Origin: a bacterium
GTDB taxonomy: Bacteria; Tectomicrobia; Entotheonellia; Entotheonellales; Entotheonellaceae
NCBI GenBank assembly: GCA_027294925.1
Contig: JAPULM010000557.1
Location: 1 to 6,481, forward strand
Length of the DNA stretch: 6,481 nt
Direction: 5' to 3'
Shown one piece after another: positions 1 through 4,810 of the stretch (positions are counted from its first letter, which is position 1; every line of letters begins with the position of its first letter). The notes under the pieces were generated by a model that did not search any database, was not told the DNA's origin, and saw nothing but the letters and a program-made list of their open reading frames with translations. The position numbers were made by a program, and so were the translations under genes.

Positions 1-992
1 GTGTCCACATCGTTGGGGCAGGTGAGCCAGAAGAAATAGCCACCGGCGGGAGGTGTAAAGTCCACCTCATGCGCCAGGTGCGTTTGTAACGCCGCGGTCA
101 ACGCCTGTACACGTTTGCCATATGTCGCCTTCAAGATGGTAAGGTTTTGTGCCAGTAGACCTAAATCAAGTGTCGCATGGATCAGGCTTGCTATAAATTG
201 ATTCAACCCACCACCGCTGGCAATCATACCAGCATGTACGAAGCGCTGAAGCAGGACAGGATTTGCCTGAATCCACCCCGCGCGTAAACCAGGGGCAAGG
301 ATTTTCGAGAATGAACCGAGCGAGATCACACAGCCCTGTTCCGAGTCATCAAACGCCATCAACGGTGGCGGTGGCGGTGCATCATAGTATAAGAGGTGAT
401 AAACTTCATCGGCCAATACCGTAAACGCATAACGCTGTGCCAGATCAACCAGCACTGGGCGGCGCTCCGCAGATAGAACGCTACCGGAAGGATTTTGGAA
501 GGTCGGAATCGTATAGAGCAGCGTCGGCCGCGGCACAGCCGGATCATTCAATAGGGCTTCAAGGGCATCCGGGCACAAGCCGTCAGTATCGGTGGGCACG
601 CCAATGACATTCAGATGATGATCAGCAAAGATACGTTGCACCAGATAATAGGTCGGTTCTTCAACGAATACGGTATCACCGGCATGGGTCAGTAGCGTAC
701 ACGCTAGATCAAGTGCCTGCGACGCGCCGCAGGTGAGAAAGAGCGTCTCGGGTTCGACGCGTAGATCGTACGCATCTGGCTGTGACAAGAAGGCCGCTAG
801 CGACTCGAGGAGCGGGCCAAAGCCTTGCTCTGCTCCATACTGTAATGCTGCCACCCCGGTGTGCGTCATCATGTGGGTGGCTGCCTGTTGCACGGCTTGC
901 AACGGATGCAGGCGCGACGAGGGGTGCCCCCACCCTAGGTCAATCACCCCTTCAGGAATGGAGATCAGTAGCGCTGGTAACGAATCGGTCAT
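1..992 (-). CDS. PLP-dependent class I/II aminotransferase, C-terminus beyond window
   Basis: The first 330 residues of a fold-type I aminotransferase of the stand-alone ARO8 / 2-aminoadipate transaminase type, without the GntR-type HTH seen in MocR regulators. Such enzymes move an amino group between an amino acid and a 2-oxo acid in the cytoplasm; the substrate cannot be told here. Visible motifs: the N-terminal 'IDLGWGHPSS', the phosphate-site segment 'TCGASQALD' (around residues 87-95), 'QNPSG' with the cofactor-contacting Asn167, 'ADEVYH' with Asp195 (pairs with the pyridine nitrogen) and Tyr198, and 'SFSKILAPGLRAGW' with the Schiff-base Lys230. About 50-60 residues, including the carboxylate-binding Arg, should lie beyond the left edge. 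The ATG at 990-992 is the first usable start because an in-frame TAG sits at 999-1001. It starts 9 bp after the stop of the upstream kinase-like gene, and no strong Shine-Dalgarno is seen, so translational coupling is likely. All key residues visible are intact. The family call is firm; the substrate is unknown. Confidence 0.93.
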   Translation of the reverse strand, partial: MTDSLPALLISIPEGVIDLGWGHPSSRLHPLQAVQQAATHMMTHTGVAALQYGAEQGFGPLLESLAAFLSQPDAYDLRVEPETLFLTCGASQALDLACTLLTHAGDTVFVEEPTYYLVQRIFADHHLNVIGVPTDTDGLCPDALEALLNDPAVPRPTLLYTIPTFQNPSGSVLSAERRPVLVDLAQRYAFTVLADEVYHLLYYDAPPPPPLMAFDDSEQGCVISLGSFSKILAPGLRAGWIQANPVLLQRFVHAGMIASGGGLNQFIASLIHATLDLGLLAQNLTILKATYGKRVQALTAALQTHLAHEVDFTPPAGGYFFWLTCPNDVD

Positions 993-1001
993 CTTGGTCT
1001 A

Positions 1002-2369
1002 TTATCCAATCGGCAACCCATCCAGCGTCCGGCGTAGCGCCAGCGCTGCCTCACGACCTGCGTCCGGTAAACATTTATCTGCCGGCCGCTGCGGATAGAG
1101 CAATCGGTCCAGCGTACATTTTGCCCACAGCGCATGGAACTGTTGGCGGTACTGGCTGCTGAGTCGTTTGGCCGCCGTCAGCGCTTGCTGTTCATTGCGC
1201 TTACAATAACCCACGTATTGCAAATGCCGAAATAGGCGAGCGGTTTCGAGTAGCAAGCGGCGCTGGGTTCGGCTCAGAGTTGGTCGTTGCGAGGCCAGAT
1301 ATTGCTGTTCGAAACGTGAGGTGGTGGCAAGAAACGATTCGGTCAACGCCTCGACCTGATGGTGATTGAGATAATTATATTGGGCCAGGACATCCCAAGC
1401 CCACTGCCGCCGTGCATCCCACAGGACGAAAGGGGTTTGTGCATCAAAACATGGATAATCCGCCGCCGCATCCCAGTGCGTCATCTCGAGTCCATTTTCC
1501 AATAGGGTCACAATATCAATGTACCGGCTGCGCAGCGTCTCTTGCTCAAAATCAATTTCAATCTGCTGTCCCTCAAACCACATAATGTTACGTGGATTGA
1601 TACCTCGATAGTACAGTCCTGCCGTGCACGAATCAGCACCCAGGATGGCGGCAAAAAACGTCAATGGTTCGAGTAGATCGTTCGCCATTGACGACGCTTG
1701 ACTACCGACGCTTAAGGTCTGAAGCAGTACGCTGTCGATCTGGTATAAAAAATATGCCGTTGCCTCTTCTTCAGACGCCAGATTGGTGAGGTGAATAGCC
1801 TGCTCCTCGTGTCCCAAGCGGCCCAGTACCTGAGCTGCGGCTAGGGTGTCACTGGCCTGACATAGTAGGGTTTCGACTTGTGGGGAATGACGAGGCATTT
1901 GGTGCAGGTAGTCGTATAATGTGGTGTCGCCCAGATACGGCATAATGGCGACGCTCAACGGCTCTATCGCCATCAGCGGCACAACCGCCAGAATCGGACC
2001 GACGGCGCAATATGGCGCCAAACGCTGCTGAAAATAGGTGTTCATCTGTTGCTCTACCGTCGCTAGTCGTTGTCGGCTGCCGTTATACCATTTGACCACT
2101 AGGGTAAAGCTATCGCTGTCGCTAAGCTGCGTATGCACCACGAAGATGCGACTCTTACTGTCGCTCTCTAACATCACCTCACGGCGAGGCATTGCCTCAA
2201 CGCCATGTGAGGCGATAAATGCATCGACACGACAGATCGTCTCGGTTTTGATATCTGCCGCTCGCAACACCTCACGATCGTACATACGGGCCAACAACTG
2301 TTGGCAACATGCCTCGCCGACCAGAGGTAGCAGCGCATCGCACATTTGTAACGGCTGTTCCGCGTCCAT
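1002..2369 (-). CDS. APH/choline-kinase-like protein with degenerate catalytic loop
   Basis: A 455-aa protein I do not recognise by name but whose layout fits the aminoglycoside phosphotransferase / choline kinase fold. In order: a beta strand 'FTLVVKWYNG' with candidate ATP-site Lys93; Glu106 on the next helix; a hinge-like 'IMPYLGDTTLYDYL' (142-155); a long helical insert (about 160-245); the catalytic-loop segment 'YYRGINPRNIMW' (253-264); 'IEIDFEQ' with metal-binding Asp273; and a Gln/Arg-rich helical C-terminal half (about 340-440). In active family members the loop reads HGDxxPxN. Here Pro259 and Asn261 are kept, but the catalytic Asp position is Gly256 and His is Tyr254. It may thus be a pseudokinase or use altered chemistry. 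It is longer than typical APH proteins (about 260-350 aa). No signal peptide is seen. The ATG at 2369 has only a weak or distant purine stretch (AAGGA about 14 nt upstream). It is followed 9 bp later by the aminotransferase gene, probably in one transcript. Fold assignment is by motif order only. Confidence 0.85.
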   Translation of the reverse strand: MDAEQPLQMCDALLPLVGEACCQQLLARMYDREVLRAADIKTETICRVDAFIASHGVEAMPRREVMLESDSKSRIFVVHTQLSDSDSFTLVVKWYNGSRQRLATVEQQMNTYFQQRLAPYCAVGPILAVVPLMAIEPLSVAIMPYLGDTTLYDYLHQMPRHSPQVETLLCQASDTLAAAQVLGRLGHEEQAIHLTNLASEEEATAYFLYQIDSVLLQTLSVGSQASSMANDLLEPLTFFAAILGADSCTAGLYYRGINPRNIMWFEGQQIEIDFEQETLRSRYIDIVTLLENGLEMTHWDAAADYPCFDAQTPFVLWDARRQWAWDVLAQYNYLNHHQVEALTESFLATTSRFEQQYLASQRPTLSRTQRRLLLETARLFRHLQYVGYCKRNEQQALTAAKRLSSQYRQQFHALWAKCTLDRLLYPQRPADKCLPDAGREAALALRRTLDGLPIG

Positions 2370-2438
2370 CGCGCCTATTGCATCCTTAATGTCTTACGAT
2401 CTTTCCCGCCTTCCGACTCTGGCGATTTTGACAGCGAC

Positions 2439-2468
2439 ATGATGCCCAACAATCCCCCGCTGCGTCAA
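2439..2468 (-). promoter_or_regulatory. Candidate sigma70-type promoter of the kinase-like/aminotransferase pair
   Basis: Read on the minus strand, TTGACG (2463-2468, 5 of 6 to consensus) is followed after 18 nt by CATCAT (2439-2444, 4 of 6). This lies about 70 bp upstream of the ATG at 2369. It is the best pair I found in the 273-bp divergent intergenic region, but the -10 is weak and the spacer is 1 nt above optimum. Confidence 0.3.
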
Positions 2469-2532
2469 GTCTTGTTTTTAGCCTTCCTACAGGATCAGTG
2501 CTTTTTTCACCCACTTTAGTCCATGCCAAGTC

Positions 2533-2551
2533 TAGACGTCTAAGGCCGGCC
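2533..2551. repeat. Two adjacent short palindromes in the divergent intergenic region
   Basis: A perfect 10-bp palindrome TAGACGTCTA (2533-2542) is followed after one base by a perfect 8-bp palindrome GGCCGGCC (2544-2551). They sit between the divergent kinase-like gene and the decayed hydrolase, and could be an operator. Palindromes this short also arise by chance. The rest of 2370-2642 shows T-rich tracts near 2474 and 2502, but no clear gene. Confidence 0.3.
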
Positions 2552-2570
2552 TGGTGCATAATGACCCAAT

Positions 2571-2633
2571 ATGGCTGGTGCAGATCTCGGCAGCGGTATG
2601 GAGGACGGGCATTGGTATCGGTGTACCAAATGA
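2571..2633 (+). other. 20-codon open frame, possible tail of a lost upstream gene
   Basis: An in-frame stretch from ATG 2571 to TGA 2631-2633 encodes a 20-residue peptide containing 'GMEDGHWYRCTK'. Its stop overlaps the Shine-Dalgarno of the following hydrolase pseudogene, as is usual for the end of an upstream operon gene. It has no ribosome binding site of its own, and a TGA lies just upstream in frame. It may be the remnant of a preceding gene, since its downstream neighbours are also remnants, or simply chance. Confidence 0.2.
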
Positions 2634-2638
2634 AGGAG
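2633..2638 (+). promoter_or_regulatory. Ribosome binding site of the decayed cysteine hydrolase
   Basis: AAGGAG lies 7 nt upstream of the ATG at 2646 and 4 nt upstream of the overlapping ATG at 2643. The 7-nt spacing favours 2646, giving a protein beginning 'MAERIWDQFL'. This intact signal shows that the gene was once properly expressed. Confidence 0.65.
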
Positions 2639-2645
2639 ATGAATG

Positions 2646-3220
2646 ATGGCAGAACGGATATGGGATCAATTTTTGACCGAACGGGACAAACAAGTCTTTG
2701 CCGCAGCTGGCTATGGCCAGCGTGCCGGATTCGGCCAGCGCCCGGTGTTGCTTGTGGTCGACGTCAATTATAATTTTACCGGTGATCGGCCGGAATCTAT
2801 CTGGCAATCGATTCAGCGTTGGCCGAATTCATGCGGTGAGGAAGCTTGGCAAGCCATGCGTCAAATCAAACGTTTGTTGCAAGCTGCCCGCCGCAAGGGA
2901 CTTCCGGTTATCTACAGCACTGGGGAGCGGTTCATGGTCATGGAAGAACAACCGCACGGGCACAGGGCGAAGCGGCCGTGATTTGACCCAAAGTCGCCCC
3001 GATGGTAATCAAATCAACGATGAGATTGCCCCTATGGCGCAGGATATCATAATCAAAAAATTGAAACCGAGCGCCTTTCATGGCACGCCGTTTAACTCGT
3101 TTCTGACCTGTTTCCAGGCTGACTCACTGATCATGGTGGGCACCACCACCAGCGGTTGCGTGCGGGCGGATTTCCAATCCGTCTGCAGGTAAGTTTTTTG
3201 TGGTGGATGCGATCCACTAG
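2646..3220 (+). pseudogene. Isochorismatase-family cysteine hydrolase (N-carbamoylsarcosine amidase-like), frameshifted and truncated
   Basis: Intact members hydrolyse amide or related bonds with a Cys-Lys-Asp triad and are about 200-240 aa long. The first frame runs from ATG 2646 through 'RPVLLVVDVNYNF', with catalytic Asp at 2760-2762, to about 'VIYSTG' near 2924, and ends as a stray frame at 2981. Homology then resumes one frame over: 'GSWSWKNNR' (from about 2929), 'NQINDEIAP', 'IIKKLKPSAFHGTP' with catalytic Lys at 3058-3060, and 'TTTSGCVRA' with the nucleophile Cys at 3157-3159. After Ala, about four residues expected in the family appear deleted ('ADFQSVCR'). That frame stops at 3190-3192. 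A third frame continues 'KFFVVDAIH' to TAG 3218-3220, and the last 40 or so family residues are absent. At the first shift, several residues normally lying between 'YST' and 'GSW' are also missing. Multiple lesions point to true decay rather than one sequencing error. It lies divergent from the kinase-like gene and just before an LLM remnant. Family call is firm; subfamily is from motif memory. Confidence 0.85.
3201..3219. repeat. Hairpin-forming inverted repeat at the end of the hydrolase pseudogene
   Basis: GTGGAT (3203-3208) and ATCCAC (3212-3217) flank a GCG loop. The stem extends by one G-T wobble and one T-A pair to 3201-3219. A run of six Ts (3194-3199) lies before it on the plus strand, so on either strand no U-tract follows the stem as a canonical terminator requires. 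It could still act as a weak stop for the leftward TPR gene ending about 100 bp away. It also coincides with the point where recognisable hydrolase homology ends. Confidence 0.3.
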
Positions 3221-3232
3221 AGGCTCCTACTT

Positions 3233-3319
3233 ATGGCCAAAGAAGTCTACTTCTTTACTGAGGTGGGGTATACGGCTTATCCTCTAGGAGGAGGTGCGGT
3301 AACACGGAGGCTGGTTTAA
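3233..3319 (+). pseudogene. 5' remnant of a luciferase-like (LLM) flavin-dependent monooxygenase gene
   Basis: ATG 3233 opens a 28-codon frame whose first 17 residues, 'MAKEVYFFTEVGYTAYP', resemble the N-terminus of LLM-class flavin oxidoreductases, which normally run for about 350-400 aa as a TIM barrel. From about 3284 the frame turns into low-complexity 'LGGGAV' and ends at TAA 3317-3319, which overlaps the stop of the opposite-strand TPR gene. AGAGG about 9 nt upstream could serve as a ribosome binding site. It starts 12 bp after the third-frame stop of the hydrolase, so the two were probably consecutive operon genes. More than 90 percent of the gene is missing. The match is short and made from memory, so the family call is tentative. 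Confidence 0.5.
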
Positions 3320-4263
3320 AAGGTGAGGCGTAGGCCAAGCGTGGGGGCCTGTAGATCCTGCAGGGAGAGAGGCGGTGGGGTATAGGTGGACTTGAGATGC
3401 TCGGCAAAGTCGCGTTGTTGTCGGCGATTGGCGGCTTGGGCGCCGGCGCCGGCACTGTTAATGTTGCCAAGATACCAACCAGTCTCGAAGTAGAGCAGGA
3501 TGGCGCCGGTGGCGTATAGGTGCTCGCGGAAGGCAAACACGGCGCCGGTTAAAAAGGAGCCATTTAACAGAAAAGCGGTGAGCCCTTGCCAAGGTTTGCC
3601 CAGATAGAGATGTCCTGCGCCAGGTAGAAGGCCGGCCAAAAGCCGGGCGGTAGGTGGTGATTTACGGGGTATTGGTGGTGTTTTGAGGGCTTGCTGAAGG
3701 CGCCGTGCCTGATTGCCCAGCAGATGATCGGCGGGCACTGTCTGCAGGACATGTTGCGCTTGCTCAAATTGACCATTAAGTGCCCAGGATAACCCGACTA
3801 AATAGGTGCTTCGCGAGGCTAAGGGCACAGCGGGGAAAGTCTGCGAAAATTGTTCAAAGTGTTCGATGGCTGCGCGGTATCGCCGCTGCTGGAAATGCAG
3901 CTCGCCAAGCTTAAAATTTGCCAATTGGCCGGCCGGATGCCGTTTATAAGTTTGGCGTAGTTTGCGAAAATAGATAAAGGCATCGTCATATAGCTCGTCT
4001 CCTTCTAGCGCCAATCCGAGCAAGACCTGGGCGGTGGTATGTTGTTGGTGTTGAGGAAAGAGGAGGGTGAAGCGTTTCAGTTCGGTAACGGCGCGGTAAT
4101 AATCTCCAAGTCGAAACAGATGTAATCCAAAGGCATAGATCTGTGTGCCATTGGCGTCACTTGGCGCAGCATGAGAGTGGCTCAGTGGTAAGGTGAGGCA
4201 TATTCCAACTAGGAGGCATAATAGATAGCGTCGCTGAGATGGTTTGCCGAGTTTGATACTCAT
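3316..4263 (-). CDS. Exported TPR protein with C-terminal two-helix membrane module
   Basis: A 315-aa protein of unknown exact function. Residues 1-32 form a signal peptide: basic start 'KLGKPSQRR', hydrophobic 14-27, likely cleavage after 'SHSHA'. Residues 41-180 hold about four TPR-like helical pairs ('YAFGLHLFRLGDYYRAV', 'AFIYFRKLRQTYKRHP', 'FKLGELHFQQRRYRAAIEHF', 'LVGLSWALNGQFEQAQHVL') in the style of BamD/YfiO or YbgF periplasmic scaffolds. Residues 207-270 read 'LLPGAGHLYLGKPWQG...AFLLNGSF...FETGWYLGNI', a Gly-rich module with two membrane-spanning segments that recurs at the end of TPR proteins in deltaproteobacteria-like genomes. A basic linker and the terminal 'LGLRLTF' follow; the final Phe recalls outer-membrane proteins but is not proof. 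Such repeats usually hold protein complexes together in the envelope. The ATG at 4263 has no strong Shine-Dalgarno but gives an intact signal peptide. It is divergent from yajC. Not recognised as a named gene. Confidence 0.9.
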   Translation of the reverse strand: MSIKLGKPSQRRYLLCLLVGICLTLPLSHSHAAPSDANGTQIYAFGLHLFRLGDYYRAVTELKRFTLLFPQHQQHTTAQVLLGLALEGDELYDDAFIYFRKLRQTYKRHPAGQLANFKLGELHFQQRRYRAAIEHFEQFSQTFPAVPLASRSTYLVGLSWALNGQFEQAQHVLQTVPADHLLGNQARRLQQALKTPPIPRKSPPTARLLAGLLPGAGHLYLGKPWQGLTAFLLNGSFLTGAVFAFREHLYATGAILLYFETGWYLGNINSAGAGAQAANRRQQRDFAEHLKSTYTPPPLSLQDLQAPTLGLRLTF

Positions 4264-4301
4264 ATTGCGCCGTCTAAGACCTTTGCAGGAGAGGCATAAA
4301 T

Positions 4302-4320
4302 TGTTGTGACCTTAACAACA
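4302..4320. repeat. Inverted repeat over the -10 of the TPR gene promoter
   Basis: TGTTGT (4302-4307) and ACAACA (4315-4320) form 6-bp arms around the 7-nt GACCTTA. The site covers the proposed minus-strand -10, a placement typical of a repressor operator. The arms are short, so the call is tentative. Confidence 0.3.
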
Positions 4321-4337
4321 TCCTAGGGGCGTGTCAA
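4309..4337 (-). promoter_or_regulatory. Candidate sigma70-type promoter of the TPR gene
   Basis: On the minus strand a perfect TTGACA (4332-4337) is followed after exactly 17 nt by TAAGGT (4309-4314, 3 of 6 to consensus). Transcription would start near 4302, leaving a leader of about 40 nt before the ATG at 4263. The -35 and spacing are ideal; the -10 is poor and may need an activator. Confidence 0.45.
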
Positions 4338-4347
4338 TCTAACGGTT

Positions 4348-4368
4348 GGGATCGTTTAGAACGATCCC
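4348..4368. repeat. Perfect 9-bp palindrome between divergent TPR and yajC genes
   Basis: GGGATCGTT (4348-4356) and AACGATCCC (4360-4368) are exact reverse complements around TAG. The site lies about 10 bp upstream of the minus-strand -35 and about 100 bp upstream of yajC, so a bound regulator could touch both divergent promoters. No U-tract follows on either strand, so a DNA operator fits better than a terminator. Confidence 0.5.
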
Positions 4369-4379
4369 TTGGGTTTCAA

Positions 4380-4404
4380 CGCGGTGCTTTTCACCGTGCC
4401 TTTT
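4380..4404 (+). terminator. Terminator-like hairpin upstream of yajC
   Basis: CGCGGTG (4380-4386) pairs with CACCGTG (4392-4398), six Watson-Crick pairs and one G-T, around a CTTTT loop, followed by CC and TTTT (4401-4404). No rightward gene precedes it in the window. It may be a relic of an upstream gene, a barrier against read-through into the Sec operon, or an attenuator in the yajC leader. Just downstream TATATT (4419-4424) resembles a -10, but I see no matching -35; if it is used, the hairpin would lie outside the transcript. Confidence 0.4.
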
Positions 4405-4449
4405 ATGCTAGACAATGTTATATTCAACTCTTTATGCGGCCTGTAAGGG

Positions 4450-4455
4450 AGGAGG
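4450..4455 (+). promoter_or_regulatory. Shine-Dalgarno that fixes the yajC start
   Basis: AGGAGG (4450-4455), within a longer purine run, lies 10 nt upstream of the GTG at 4466. The in-frame ATG at 4415 has no such signal, so this site decides for the GTG start. Confidence 0.7.
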
Positions 4456-4465
4456 AAAGGGTACG

Positions 4466-4777
4466 GTGCTGATCGATATTGCATATGCGCAAGGCGCACA
4501 ACCAGGGGGGGGCGGAAGTCCGTGGTTTAGCCAGATCTTTTTATTTCTCCCTCTTATCCTGATTTTCTATTTCTTGATTTTGCGACCGCAGCAGAAACAG
4601 AAGAAAGACATGCAGACAATGTTGGCTAATTTGCAAAAGGGCGACCGCGTTGTGACGCGTGGTGGTTTGGTTGGAGTTGTTGATAAAGTAGAAGAACAGA
4701 CCATTCGTATCGAAGTGGGTAGTGGATCTAAATTGCGCATCCAGCGTGATTATGTGGACCGAATTATCAAGGAATAA
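4466..4777 (+). CDS. yajC: Preprotein translocase subunit YajC
   Basis: A 103-aa single-span inner-membrane protein that joins SecD and SecF in the accessory subcomplex of the SecYEG translocon. Seen here: a short Gly-rich N-terminus ('AQPGGGGSPW'), one transmembrane segment (about 21-39, 'IFLFLPLILIFYFLIL'), the hallmark 'LRPQQKQKKD' right after it (39-48), and the cytoplasmic domain with 'LQKGDRVVTRGGLVGVV' and the closing 'RDYVDRIIK'. The length matches E. coli YajC (110 aa). The GTG start at 4466 is preferred. The alternative ATG at 4415 would add 17 residues ('MLYSTLYAACKGGGKGT') that no YajC needs and that have no ribosome binding site. It is first gene of the yajC-secD-secF operon, followed by secD 33 bp later. 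Confidence 0.96.
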   Translation: MLIDIAYAQGAQPGGGGSPWFSQIFLFLPLILIFYFLILRPQQKQKKDMQTMLANLQKGDRVVTRGGLVGVVDKVEEQTIRIEVGSGSKLRIQRDYVDRIIKE

Positions 4778-4810
4778 TGTGAGGCGGATTTGCAGGGCGT
4801 AGGGGGCAAG

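Noticed and set aside
733..1162. Overlapping plus-strand open frames opposite the aminotransferase
   Set aside because: Low-complexity Ser/Arg/Ala-rich translations with no motifs, antisense to a gene with all catalytic residues in place.
1002..2369. Call as an aminoglycoside resistance kinase
   Set aside because: Only the fold outline matches; the catalytic Asp is absent and the protein is much longer than resistance enzymes.
2428..2456. Plus-strand promoter starting with TTGACA at 2428
   Set aside because: A perfect -35, but no -10 resembling TATAAT lies 16-18 nt downstream (sequence there is AATCCC).
3239..3256. AAAGAAGT-CT-ACTTCTTT inverted repeat as a terminator
   Set aside because: It falls on the codons for 'KEVYFF' of the LLM stub, is nearly all A-T pairs, and no T-run follows on either strand; likely chance.
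4195..4263. Lipobox in the TPR protein ('LVGIC')
   Set aside because: The residue before Cys is Ile, not Gly/Ala/Ser, and the Cys lies inside the hydrophobic core; an ordinary signal peptide fits better.
4415..4465. ATG at 4415 as the yajC start
   Set aside because: No Shine-Dalgarno before it and a 17-residue extension atypical of YajC; GTG 4466 has AGGAGG at a workable distance.
4790..4810. TTG at 4790 as the secD start
   Set aside because: Possible, with GAGG 5 nt upstream, but GTG 4811 is a better codon, has its own purine run and gives the normal SecD N-terminus. Not fully excluded.
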